Part shown: one piece after another, positions 1 to 7,304 of the stretch | Layout: each line of letters opens with the position of its first letter | Position numbering within the stretch: the first letter of the stretch is position 1 | Assembly: GCA_017471085.1 (NCBI GenBank) | Contig: JAFUWW010000087.1 | Span: 1-22,379, forward strand | Reading direction: 5' to 3' | Length of the DNA: 22,379 bases | DNA from: Bacteroidales bacterium | Lineage (GTDB): Bacteria > Bacteroidota > Bacteroidia > Bacteroidales > UBA932 | Made by a program: the position numbers and the translations under genes | The notes under the pieces: generated by a model | The model's input: the letters and a program-made list of their open reading frames with translations, nothing else | Databases searched by the model: none | Told to the model about the DNA's origin: nothing

Positions 1-32
1 CCGGAGGAGATTCGAGGTTTTACTTTACCCAT
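1..32 (-). CDS. Possible 5' end of a gene leaving the window (integrase candidate)
   Basis: Reading leftward from an ATG at 32, eleven codons remain open to the window edge and encode MGKVKPRISSG. This is too short to assign by sequence. The suspicion of a tyrosine recombinase comes only from context: a short basic N-terminus, a near-promoter (TAGTTTG on the minus strand, 58 to 52), and two blocks of tandem repeats plus an inverted repeat directly upstream, as expected for an integrase gene next to its own attachment site. It could equally be chance or an unrelated gene. Confidence 0.25.
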   Translation of the reverse strand, partial: MGKVKPRISS

Positions 33-72
33 AATTAAAAACGTCTAAAAACAAACTATTACCGTTACAAAG

Positions 73-108
73 TTGTGTCTGTTTTTGTGTCTGTTGTTGT
101 GTACGTTT
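73..108. repeat. Three tandem 12-bp repeats (TTGTGTCTGTTK)
   Basis: Bases 73-84, 85-96 and 97-108 are exact 12-base units: TTGTGTCTGTTT, TTGTGTCTGTTG and TTGTGTACGTTT. They contain no long reading frame and lie 41 bp upstream of the possible leftward start at 32. Regularly spaced short direct repeats of this kind fit protein-binding sites such as integrase arm sites or operators. The function is inferred. Confidence 0.7.
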
Positions 109-121
109 TTAATTCGACAGG

Positions 122-151
122 ATGCGATAGAATGCGATAAAATGCGATTGG
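122..151. repeat. Three tandem 10-bp repeats (ATGCGATARA)
   Basis: Bases 122-131 (ATGCGATAGA), 132-141 (ATGCGATAAA) and 142-151 (ATGCGATTGG) repeat with a period of about one helical turn. The third copy runs into the left arm of the inverted repeat at 145-180. Together with the 12-bp repeats this makes a compact non-coding cluster. It may be a recombinase or regulator binding region. Confidence 0.65.
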
Positions 152-180
152 GCACGATTCGTGAAAATCGTACCCAATCG
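145..180. repeat. 15-bp inverted repeat; possible terminator or recombination core
   Basis: The arms 145-159 and 166-180 are complementary over 15 bases with one C/A mismatch (153/172) and a 6-base spacer. Read as minus-strand RNA the mismatch becomes a G-U pair, so the stem is continuous. It lies 33 bp past the stop of the minus-strand DUF2795 gene, so it may terminate that gene, although only a short T run follows (CATTTTATC). The alternative is a recombinase core site. Confidence 0.6.
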
Positions 181-213
181 GCGTAAGTTGCTTATTTTCA
201 GGTAGTTAAGCCC

Positions 214-435
214 CTAATATTCTTCCTCGTTCCACATGAAGTCTTCCTTCGTGGGGTAGTCGGGCCAGATGTCTTCGATGGACTCGTAGATTTCAGTGTC
301 GTCGTCCAGTTCCTCCAGATTCTCAATCACTTCTTCCGGAGCGCAGGTACGGTTGGCATAGTCGATCAGTTCTTCTTTGGTAGCCGGCCACGGAGCATCG
401 TCCAGCGAGCTGGCAAGTTCAAGTGTCCAATACAT
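214..435 (-). CDS. Small acidic DUF2795 family protein
   Basis: This 73-residue protein resembles the short DUF2795 proteins common in Bacteroidetes: an MYWTLELAS start, a central PATKEELIDYA segment, then SIEDIWPDYPTKEDF. It is extremely acidic, with 24 Asp/Glu against 3 Lys/Arg. It has no signal peptide or membrane segment, so it should be cytosolic. The family has no established function that I can state. The gene is monocistronic and divergent from folE, with a TAACTTTG -7 element 66-73 bp upstream of its ATG. A 15-bp inverted repeat lies downstream. Family assignment is from memory of the sequence pattern; the existence of the gene is supported by its start, promoter and typical length. 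Confidence 0.85.
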   Translation of the reverse strand: MYWTLELASSLDDAPWPATKEELIDYANRTCAPEEVIENLEELDDDTEIYESIEDIWPDYPTKEDFMWNEEEY

Positions 436-500
436 ATAGGTTCACACGTTTAAATGTTAATAATCAGTATTTTAAATAACCGAACCTGTGATTCGGGCTG

Positions 501-508
501 CAAAGTTA
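501..508 (-). promoter_or_regulatory. -7 element of the DUF2795 gene
   Basis: The minus strand reads TAACTTTG (508 to 501), an exact match to TAnnTTTG. No clear -33 TTG is seen. It leaves a leader of about 60 nt before the ATG at 435. Confidence 0.5.
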
Positions 509-540
509 TAAAATAAAATGATATAATGAATTTTTTTCGT

Positions 541-548
541 TAATTTTG
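541..548 (+). promoter_or_regulatory. -7 element of folE
   Basis: TAATTTTG matches TAnnTTTG exactly and lies 40 bp before the folE ATG. The upstream -33 position is AT-rich without a TTG. It is divergent from the DUF2795 promoter 32 bp away. Confidence 0.5.
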
Positions 549-588
549 CACACTTTTTTTACTGAATAACAGCTACAAAGAACAGACC

Positions 589-1185
589 ATGGCATACAGA
601 AAGATTGAGCAATACGACGAGAACACGACAAAAGAGCTTTCCCTGCACGTACAGGCCATCCTGAAACTGCTGGGAGAAGACCCTCAGCGGGAAGGCCTCT
701 TAAAGACTCCGGAACGCGTTGCCAAGGCCATCCAGTTCCTTACGCAGGGCTATTTCCAGGACGGCGAGCAGATTGTCAAGAGCGCCGTATTCCAGGAGCC
801 GTACGACCACATGGTCATCGTCAAGGACATCGAACTGTTCTCACTTTGCGAACATCACATGCTCCCCTTTATCGGCAAAGCCCATGTAGCCTATATCCCC
901 AACGGTGAAATCACCGGGCTTTCCAAGATTGCCCGCGTGGTGGAGACCTACGCCAGAAGGCTGCAGGTGCAGGAGCGCCTGACGGAGCAGATCCGCGACT
1001 GCATCCAGGAGTCCCTCCATCCCATGGGTGTGGCCGTTGTCATCGAAGCCATGCACACCTGCATGTCGATGAGAGGCGTCCAGAAATCCAACGCCATCAC
1101 CACCACATCGGCCTTTTCGGGCGTCTTCCTTAAAGATGCCCGAACCAGGAACGAATTTCTGGAACTGATCGGCCGGAAAAACTAA
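589..1185 (+). CDS. folE: GTP cyclohydrolase I (FolE)
   Basis: FolE converts GTP to 7,8-dihydroneopterin triphosphate, the first step of folate/pterin synthesis, as a cytosolic oligomer. The zinc ligands are visible: Cys87 and His90 in CEHH, and Cys158 in HTCMSMRG. The substrate-binding stretch [19 protein letters not shown] (107-125) is intact. Its 198 residues are the usual length for the single-domain bacterial enzyme. The ATG at 589 starts a normal FolE N-terminus, and a -7 element lies 40 bp upstream. The stop TAA (1183-1185) overlaps the stop of the opposing membrane-protein gene through the shared bases CTAA, so no terminator separates them. Confidence 0.97.
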   Translation: MAYRKIEQYDENTTKELSLHVQAILKLLGEDPQREGLLKTPERVAKAIQFLTQGYFQDGEQIVKSAVFQEPYDHMVIVKDIELFSLCEHHMLPFIGKAHVAYIPNGEITGLSKIARVVETYARRLQVQERLTEQIRDCIQESLHPMGVAVVIEAMHTCMSMRGVQKSNAITTTSAFSGVFLKDARTRNEFLELIGRKN

Positions 1186-2318
1186 ATCAAACTGAACAGC
1201 AAGTAGAGGAAATGAGCGACGATGCCGGCACACAGACCGGCCACCGTATGTGCGCCCAGCGCCTTGGAGATGCCCTTGCGGAAGCCCAGGGAATCGAACA
1301 TGGCCGTATGGGTGGAAAGGAAACCGCTCCAGCACATGCCGATGGCAGTACACACGGCCACGGCGTTTCCGTCCAGGATTCCTGCCGCGTCAAAGGTAGG
1401 AAGCAGGCCAAGGGCGGCACCCACAGCACCCAGCGCCGTCATCGGGAAGGCGATCAGCTCCATGCTGCTGAACCCGAAGAGCCACTCGAACAGCCAGTGC
1501 ACCTTCCCCGCCAGCCAGGGCAGGATAGGAACCCCCTGGGACGATGCGCCCGTATAGCCGTCCGGACCGGGACCGAAGGTCAGAAGGATCACGATGGTAG
1601 TGATGATGAGCACGCCGGGAATGATCTGCAGGCCCAGTTCCACACCATTCTTTCCGCCGTCCAGGATAGCGTTGAGGAAACGCATGAAAATACCGTCCTT
1701 ATGCTCCTTCTCCCCTACTGTAACTTCCTCTTCCACGGGGCCTTCGGCCACTGCGGGGACATTCAGTTCCGGCCAGGCGCGCAGCAAGGAGCGCTGCATC
1801 AGGCGGGTGGAGATGATGGACCCGCACACAGCCCCCAGCAGGCCGATGAGGGCACCGGCGGTATGGCCATAGCTCATCATGGTGATCATCACCACGAAGC
1901 CCATGCCGAAAGCGGTACCGAAATTAGTAAGCGAGAAGAGCTGGTATTTCTTGAAATAAGACGCGAAAGTACGGTCTTTGCTCAGGGCGATAATGGCGGG
2001 ATTGTCCGACAGGAAAGTCATGACGCCGCCGAGAGCAGCCACGCCCGGAAGATTGTACAGGGGCTTCATGAGCGGCCGCAGAATCTTTTCCAGCAGACTC
2101 ACCACGCCGAATTCCACGAACAGCTTGGAAAGCGCACCGGTAATGACCGTGATGCCCATCAAAAAGAACACCGTGTTCAACAGCAGGTCATGGGCGGTAT
2201 TCATGATGGTCCGGAGCAGATTCTCACTGCCCATCCGGCTGCCGAGTGCCCAGCAGCAGCCCACAAGGATCAACAGAAAAACAATGGCTTCAACCAGCGA
2301 CCTGTTAATTTTTTTCAT
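1182..2318 (-). CDS. Nucleoside-recognition (Gate) domain membrane protein
   Basis: This 378-residue inner-membrane protein belongs to the Gate/nucleoside recognition group that includes spore-maturation-like proteins. It has hydrophobic segments near residues 9-25, 47-63, 92-110, 135-178, 230-248, 290-307, 320-336 and 355-376. There are two similar halves: [17 protein letters not shown] near 51-67, and a second around 230-340 with the [16 protein letters not shown] segment. A charged cytosolic loop (190-212, [17 protein letters not shown]) separates them. The transported substrate is unknown; the family name does not prove nucleoside transport. It is transcribed alone, starting after the htpG terminator, and its 3' end overlaps folE's stop codon on the other strand. 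Confidence 0.85.
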   Translation of the reverse strand: MKKINRSLVEAIVFLLILVGCCWALGSRMGSENLLRTIMNTAHDLLLNTVFFLMGITVITGALSKLFVEFGVVSLLEKILRPLMKPLYNLPGVAALGGVMTFLSDNPAIIALSKDRTFASYFKKYQLFSLTNFGTAFGMGFVVMITMMSYGHTAGALIGLLGAVCGSIISTRLMQRSLLRAWPELNVPAVAEGPVEEEVTVGEKEHKDGIFMRFLNAILDGGKNGVELGLQIIPGVLIITTIVILLTFGPGPDGYTGASSQGVPILPWLAGKVHWLFEWLFGFSSMELIAFPMTALGAVGAALGLLPTFDAAGILDGNAVAVCTAIGMCWSGFLSTHTAMFDSLGFRKGISKALGAHTVAGLCAGIVAHFLYLLFSLI

Positions 2319-2348
2319 TTTCCGGAACGTATTACTTACAATTGGCCA

Positions 2349-2356
2349 CGAAGATA
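2349..2356 (-). promoter_or_regulatory. Candidate -7 element of the Gate-domain gene
   Basis: The minus strand reads TATCTTCG (2356 to 2349), one base off TAnnTTTG. It lies 31 bp upstream of the ATG and just beyond the htpG terminator T-run. No -33 TTG is visible. Confidence 0.4.
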
Positions 2357-2375
2357 GCCTATTTTGTTGAGAAAT

Positions 2376-2413
2376 AAAAAAAATTCAGCCTTCTCTGCAG
2401 GGAGAAGGCTGAA
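2376..2413 (-). terminator. Intrinsic terminator of htpG
   Basis: A perfect 12-bp stem (2384-2395 with 2402-2413; arm TTCAGCCTTCTC) with a 6-base loop is followed on the minus strand by eight T residues (2383 to 2376). It begins 22 bp after the htpG stop codon. Confidence 0.9.
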
Positions 2414-2434
2414 AAAACAACGAAACACCGGAAA

Positions 2435-4441
2435 TTACTTCAAATAGGCATCGGATACTACCTTCTGGCTCCGGGCGATGAAGTCGGCCAGCGCCTTTCC
2501 TTTCAGCATGCCGTTGGCAAGCAGCGCCAGGTCCACAATCTGATGCAGCATCTCGTTGCCGCCGGCGAATGCCTCCACATCGGCCCGATGCGCCTTGCGG
2601 ACAACCTCACGGGCCTCGCGCGCCTTGGCCTTCTCTTCCTCGGAGGCATCGGACGGGGCTTCTGCGGGCAGTTCGGCCTGCGGAGCGACACCAGCCTTCT
2701 CGGCTGCCCAGATCTTGGCGACCAGCGGATTTTGCATATTTACGGTGATATTGTAGCTCTCCGGCATAGAGCCGTAGAAGTTCATGCCACCGCCAAGGGC
2801 GCTCATTTCGCGGTAACGGCGCATGAATTCGTTCTGGGTGATCAGGATGGGAGCTCCGTCTTCGCCCAGGTTGTCCCCTACTACGTAGTAGTCGTTGCCA
2901 CCGGGCAGCACCGCCTTGAAGAGATTCTCCAGATCGTACCGCTCATCTTCCTTCATCTCCAGCTTCACCTTCTCCTCCTTCTGGATCAGATTCTCCACGG
3001 CATCGGAATCCACCCTTGCAAAGCGGATATTCTCCAGTTTCTGCTCCAGCAGGTTCACATAGTGGGAATCCAGTTCGCAGTCCATCAGCAGCACATCGTA
3101 GCCCTTGGACTTGGCGGCCTCGATAAAGGCGTACTGGTCATCGGCCTTTGTGGCATACAGATACACCAGTTTCTTGTCTTTGTCAGTCTGCTGGCCTTCT
3201 ACGGCCGTCTTGTATTCGTCGAAGCTGAAATACTTGCCTTCGGTGTTCTTCAGGAGAGCGAACTTCAGCGCCCGCTCGCAGAACTTCTCGTCGGAGAGCA
3301 TGCCATATTCGATGAAGAGCTTCAGGTTGTCCCACTTCTGCTCGAGCTGGGCGCGCTCATCCTTGAAAATGCCTTCCAGCCGGTCGGCCACCTTCTTGGT
3401 AATGTAGGTCGATATCTTCTTCACAGCCGCATCGCTCTGAAGGTAGCTGCGGGAAACATTCAGCGGAATGTCGGGCGAATCGATCACACCGTGCAGCAGT
3501 GTCATGAAATCCGGGACGATATTGTCTACATGGTCCGTCACGAACATCTGGTTGCAGTAGAGGGAAATCTTGTTCCGCTCGATGGCGACGCGGTCTTTCA
3601 GCTTGGGGAAATACAGGATGCCCGTCAGGTTGAACGGATAATCCACGTTCAGATGGATGTAGAACAGCGGTTCCTCATTCATCGGATACAGCGTCCGGTA
3701 GAAGTTCAGATAATCCTCCTCCTTCAGCTCGGAAGGAGCCTTGGTCCAGAGCGGCTCCACGGAATTGATCACCTTGTCCTTGTCGGTATCTACGTATTTG
3801 CCATCCTTCCATTCCTGCTCCTTGCCAAAGACGATGGGAACGGGCATGAACTTGCAATACTTGTTCAGAAGGCCCTCGATGCGGGCTTTTTCCGCGTATT
3901 CCTTGGAATCGCCGTCCAGGAAAAGGGTAATGACCGTACCGCGTTCTTTCTTGTCGATATCCTCCATTTCGAAGGAAGGAGAACCGTCGCAGGTCCATTT
4001 CACCGCCTGGGACCCTTCTTTCCAGGAAAGCGTCTCGATAGTCACCTTCTCCGAAACCATGAAAGCGCTGTAGAAGCCCAGGCCGAAATGGCCGATGATA
4101 TTGCCGATCTGGTCCTTGTACTTTTCAAGGAACTCTCCTGCGCTGGAGAAAGCGATCTGGTTGATGTACTTGTCAACTTCTTCGGCGGTCATGCCGATAC
4201 CGTTGTCGATTACCTTGAGGGTCCCCGCCTTTTCGTCCAGTTCGATCCGCACCAGCAGGTCCCCCAGTTCCTCCTTGCAGTCGCCGGAAACGGCCAGCGC
4301 CTTCATCTTCTGGGTGGCATCCACTGCGTTCGCCACCAGTTCCCGCAGGAAAATCTCGTGGTCCGAATACAAAAACTGCTTGATAACCGGGAAAATGTTC
4401 TCGGTAGTAACTCCAATCTGTCCCTTTGTTGACTTTGCCAT
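2435..4441 (-). CDS. htpG: Molecular chaperone HtpG (Hsp90)
   Basis: This is a cytosolic ATP-dependent Hsp90 chaperone of 668 residues, close to the length of other Bacteroidetes HtpG proteins. The N-terminal GHKL ATPase domain shows the helix LRELVANAVDA (32-42), the nucleotide loop DNGIGM (79-84) and the lid/glycine segment GHFGLGFYSAFMV (118-130). Middle and C-terminal domains follow without a break. The frame is open for seven more codons upstream (MIIKTDI), but MAKSTKGQIGV is the normal family start and places the ATG at 4441. No purine-rich RBS precedes it. Only 24 bp separate the upstream hairpin from the start, so the promoter is not obvious; a TATTATTTG-like element lies at 4510-4502. 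A strong terminator follows the gene. Confidence 0.97.
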   Translation of the reverse strand: MAKSTKGQIGVTTENIFPVIKQFLYSDHEIFLRELVANAVDATQKMKALAVSGDCKEELGDLLVRIELDEKAGTLKVIDNGIGMTAEEVDKYINQIAFSSAGEFLEKYKDQIGNIIGHFGLGFYSAFMVSEKVTIETLSWKEGSQAVKWTCDGSPSFEMEDIDKKERGTVITLFLDGDSKEYAEKARIEGLLNKYCKFMPVPIVFGKEQEWKDGKYVDTDKDKVINSVEPLWTKAPSELKEEDYLNFYRTLYPMNEEPLFYIHLNVDYPFNLTGILYFPKLKDRVAIERNKISLYCNQMFVTDHVDNIVPDFMTLLHGVIDSPDIPLNVSRSYLQSDAAVKKISTYITKKVADRLEGIFKDERAQLEQKWDNLKLFIEYGMLSDEKFCERALKFALLKNTEGKYFSFDEYKTAVEGQQTDKDKKLVYLYATKADDQYAFIEAAKSKGYDVLLMDCELDSHYVNLLEQKLENIRFARVDSDAVENLIQKEEKVKLEMKEDERYDLENLFKAVLPGGNDYYVVGDNLGEDGAPILITQNEFMRRYREMSALGGGMNFYGSMPESYNITVNMQNPLVAKIWAAEKAGVAPQAELPAEAPSDASEEEKAKAREAREVVRKAHRADVEAFAGGNEMLHQIVDLALLANGMLKGKALADFIARSQKVVSDAYLK

Positions 4442-4464
4442 AATATCTGTTTTAATTATCATTC

Positions 4465-4493
4465 AAAAAACCGGTCCCTTCCGGAACCGGTTT
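4465..4493 (-). terminator. Intrinsic terminator after the acyl-CoA ligase gene (or htpG leader hairpin)
   Basis: The arms AAACCGGT (4468-4475) and ACCGGTTT (4486-4493) pair, with two further inner G-C pairs. The minus strand continues into a run of six T (4470 to 4465). It lies 50 bp after the acyl-CoA ligase stop and 24 bp before the htpG ATG, so it could instead sit in the htpG leader. Confidence 0.75.
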
Positions 4494-4543
4494 CAGACAG
4501 TCAAATAATACGCCAAGCCCTTAAAGGCTGACAAATTGGCAGA

Positions 4544-6190
4544 TTACTTGTACAGGAATCTTCTGATGCTCATCTTCGGCGTCTTTTCGAACGGCTTGTC
4601 CATGAGCTCCACCTTGGCGATCTGGCTGTAGGCAGGAAGCTGGCGGTTGGCACCCAGACGGATGTTCTCCGGGATATTGGCCTTGGCTTCGTTGTCCAGC
4701 AGGGCCTTGGCAATGGCCTGCTCATCCAGGAAGACGAGGGCGACGAGCTTGCCGCCACGGTCCACCACGACGCTTTCCATCACATACGGCTGGTTGTTCA
4801 CCACAGCCTCCAGTTCCTCCGGATAGATATTCTGACCGGAAGGGCCCAGGATCATGTTCTTGGAACGGCCGCGGATGAAGATGTTGCCTTCGGCATCCAT
4901 CACGCCCAGGTCTCCGGTGCGGAGCCAGCCGTCTTCCGTAAAGGCATTGGCGGTAGCTTCCGGATTCTTGAAATAGCCGATGGTGATGTTCTCGCCACGG
5001 GCCTGGATCTCACCCACCACATGCTGGGGATCGTCGGAGTCGATACGGACCTCGGCCACATCCACCGCCTTGCCGCAGGAGCCGGCCACATACTTGGTCC
5101 AGTGCTCATAGGCCAGCAGCGGGCAGGCTTCCGTCATGCCGTAACCCACCAGGTAAGGGAACTTGATGCGCTTGAACAGGCGCTCCACTTCCGGATTCAA
5201 GGCGGCGCCGCCCATGATGAATTCCTGCACGTTGCCGCCGAATGCAGCCACCAGGCCGTCTTTCACCTTCTTGTAGATGATGTTGTTGATGCCGGGAATC
5301 TTGAGCAGGAACTTGATGAGGGGCTTCTCCAGGGTAGGTTTCACCTTGGACTTGTAAATTTTCTCCATCACCAGCGGAACGGTGATCAGCAGGTACGGCT
5401 TCACATCGGCAAAAGCCTTGAGGAGGGCGGCCGGGGTGGGAGCCTTGGACATCCAGTAGATGGAAGTGCCGTTGCACAGCGGATAGATGAATTCGATCAC
5501 CAGGCCGTACATGTGGGCCATCGGGAGCATGGAAACCATCTTGTCGCCGGCAGGCACGTTGCGCTGGCTGTAATCGACATTGGCGGAGAAATTCCGGTAG
5601 GTAAGCATCACTCCCTTGGGGTCGCCGGTGGAACCGGAAGTATAGTTGATGGTGGACAGGTCATCCCAGTTGTCCGTAGGGAAATGCACGTCTTCGGGGC
5701 CGAATCCGGCCGGATACTTGGCCTTGAAGAGGGCGTCCAGGTTATCCACGGCCTCCTGGATCTTGGGATCGCGGCACAGGAGCACGTTCCAGTTGTCCAC
5801 GTCGAAGACCACCTTGAGGGCGGGCATCTTCTCCGGGTCCATCTTGGCCCAGCGGGCGGCGTTGGTGAACAGGGCGATGCTCTCGGAGTGGTTCACCAGA
5901 CCCATCACGCTCTCCGGCTTGAAATCGGCCAGGATAGGGACGATAACGGTCTCGAAGGTATTGACGGCCATGTAGGCGAAGCCCCAGCGGGCGCCGTTGT
6001 TGGCACAAAGGGCGATCTTGTCTCCCTTCTTGAAACCGGCCTTCTCGAAAACGATGTGGAAACGGGCGATATCCGTTGCCATCTGGGCATATGTGAACGA
6101 TTCCCCGCCGATGGTATTGAGCGCGGGTTTATCCCAATACTTCTTGGTCGCGGCCTCAAGCCGTTCGAGATAATGAGGATAATTTGCCAT
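4544..6190 (-). CDS. AMP-binding acyl-CoA ligase (long-chain fatty acid type)
   Basis: This 548-residue ANL-superfamily enzyme is expected to activate a carboxylic acid, probably a fatty acid, to an acyl-AMP and then acyl-CoA. The P-loop YTSGSTGDPKGVMLTYRN is at 183-200, GYGMTEACPLLAY at 349-361, and the hinge-region motif DGWLRTGDLG at 420-429 is followed by GRSKNMILGPSGQNIYP (441-457). The C-terminal KTPKMSIRRF (537-546) occupies the place of the usual lysine-bearing loop, though its spacing differs from the textbook GK motif. No membrane segment or signal peptide is seen. The gene is single, with its own TATATTTG element and a downstream terminator. Chain-length preference cannot be read from the sequence; FadD-like naming is by family only. 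Confidence 0.9.
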   Translation of the reverse strand: MANYPHYLERLEAATKKYWDKPALNTIGGESFTYAQMATDIARFHIVFEKAGFKKGDKIALCANNGARWGFAYMAVNTFETVIVPILADFKPESVMGLVNHSESIALFTNAARWAKMDPEKMPALKVVFDVDNWNVLLCRDPKIQEAVDNLDALFKAKYPAGFGPEDVHFPTDNWDDLSTINYTSGSTGDPKGVMLTYRNFSANVDYSQRNVPAGDKMVSMLPMAHMYGLVIEFIYPLCNGTSIYWMSKAPTPAALLKAFADVKPYLLITVPLVMEKIYKSKVKPTLEKPLIKFLLKIPGINNIIYKKVKDGLVAAFGGNVQEFIMGGAALNPEVERLFKRIKFPYLVGYGMTEACPLLAYEHWTKYVAGSCGKAVDVAEVRIDSDDPQHVVGEIQARGENITIGYFKNPEATANAFTEDGWLRTGDLGVMDAEGNIFIRGRSKNMILGPSGQNIYPEELEAVVNNQPYVMESVVVDRGGKLVALVFLDEQAIAKALLDNEAKANIPENIRLGANRQLPAYSQIAKVELMDKPFEKTPKMSIRRFLYK

Positions 6191-6222
6191 AATTCTTAGG
6201 TTCTTAACATTAGTACATTATG

Positions 6223-6230
6223 CAAATATA
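6223..6230 (-). promoter_or_regulatory. -7 element of the acyl-CoA ligase gene
   Basis: The minus strand reads TATATTTG (6230 to 6223), an exact TAnnTTTG match 33 bp upstream of the ATG. It forms a divergent pair with the aguA element at 6253-6260. Confidence 0.5.
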
Positions 6231-6252
6231 AGAATTATTTTAGAAAAAGCCG

Positions 6253-6260
6253 TATCTTTG
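6253..6260 (+). promoter_or_regulatory. -7 element of aguA
   Basis: TATCTTTG matches TAnnTTTG exactly and ends 18 bp before the chosen aguA ATG, giving a very short leader. Its last three bases form a TTG that could be mistaken for a start codon. Confidence 0.55.
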
Positions 6261-6278
6261 CCACATAATACTACTGCT

Positions 6279-7301
6279 ATGAGACTGCCTGCCGAATGGG
6301 AAAAACAAGGTTTCGTGCAACTCACCTGGCCGCACGAAGACACCGCCTGGTATCAACTGCCCAAGGTCCTTGACTGCTATGTACAGATAGCCCGGGCCAT
6401 CGTCCGCTATGAGCCCCTGCTCATCGTGTGCCGCTCCGCAGCGGAGTGCAGGGCCGATTTTTCCGCGCGCGGCCTGTCCCTGGAAGGCTGGCCGGTGCGC
6501 CTGGTGGAATGCCCCCTCAACGACACCTGGGCCCGCGACCACGGCGCCATCTCCGTCTGGGGAGATAACGGCCAAAAATGCATCGAAGACTTCGTCTTCA
6601 ACGGCTGGGGCCTCAAGTTCGGTGCCGACCTGGACAACCAGATCACCCGCAACATCTTCCAGGCAGGCACCTTCCAGGCCGATGTCAACTACTTGGACAT
6701 GAGGCCCTTCGTGCTGGAAGGCGGCAGCATCGACACGGATGGGGAAGGCACCCTGATGGCCACTTCCGAATGCCTCTGTTCCCTGAACAGGAACGAATAC
6801 CTTACCCGCGAGCAGATTGATCAGAAACTGAAGCAGGCTTTCGGCCTCCGGCGCATCCTGTGGCTGGACCACGGCGCCATCGCCGGCGACGACACCGACA
6901 GCCACGTGGACATCCTCGCCCGCTTCTGCAGCCCGGACACCATTGCCTATACCGCCTGCGAAGACCCCGACGACGAGAACTTCCCCGCGCTGAAGGCCAT
7001 GGAAGAGCAGCTGAAAACCTTCCGTACCCTGGAAGGCAAGCCTTACAGGCTCATTCCCCTGCCCCTCCCGGATGCGTTGTATCTGGACGATTACCGCCTT
7101 CCCGCCTCCTATGCCAATTTCCTGATCGTCAACGGAGCCGTCCTGATGCCCGGCGCCGGCAGCCCCAAAGACAAAAAGGCCACCGCACAGCTGCAGCAGG
7201 CCTTTCCGGACCGCAGAGTGGAGATCATCGACTGCCGTGCCCTCCTTTCCGGCCACGGCGGCCTCCACTGCGTAACCATGAACTACCCCGCCGGCTGGTA
7301 G
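6279..7301 (+). CDS. aguA: Agmatine deiminase (AguA)
   Basis: AguA hydrolyses agmatine to N-carbamoylputrescine and ammonia in the cytosol. The 340-residue guanidine-group-modifying fold shows its catalytic set: Asp87 in NDTWARDHGAI, Glu147 in VLEGGSID, His209 in DTDSHVDILARF, and the nucleophile Cys331 in GHGGLHCVTMNYP. I start it at ATG 6279 (MRLPAEWEKQG, the normal family beginning). An in-frame TTG seven codons upstream lies inside the -7 promoter box and cannot be the start. Its product is the substrate of the amidase encoded by aguB on the opposite strand, whose stop is only 3 bp away. The two are convergent, not co-transcribed. Confidence 0.96.
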   Translation: MRLPAEWEKQGFVQLTWPHEDTAWYQLPKVLDCYVQIARAIVRYEPLLIVCRSAAECRADFSARGLSLEGWPVRLVECPLNDTWARDHGAISVWGDNGQKCIEDFVFNGWGLKFGADLDNQITRNIFQAGTFQADVNYLDMRPFVLEGGSIDTDGEGTLMATSECLCSLNRNEYLTREQIDQKLKQAFGLRRILWLDHGAIAGDDTDSHVDILARFCSPDTIAYTACEDPDDENFPALKAMEEQLKTFRTLEGKPYRLIPLPLPDALYLDDYRLPASYANFLIVNGAVLMPGAGSPKDKKATAQLQQAFPDRRVEIIDCRALLSGHGGLHCVTMNYPAGW

Positions 7302-7304
7302 GGG

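Noticed and set aside
1..32. tRNA 3' end as an integration target at the left edge
   Set aside because: The segment has no T-arm stem pairing or acceptor complement, and no cloverleaf can be drawn in the available bases.
73..151. CRISPR-like array at the left edge
   Set aside because: The repeats are 10-12 bp, directly adjoining with no spacers, and no cas genes are nearby.
2543..4432. Long plus-strand open frame (629 codons) opposite htpG
   Set aside because: The htpG protein is an unmistakable Hsp90 in the other strand. The antisense frame is Leu/His/Val-rich without any recognisable domain and arises from biased GC-rich codons.
6258..6278. Upstream TTG start for aguA
   Set aside because: The TTG is the end of the -7 promoter box, so it would not be within the transcript.
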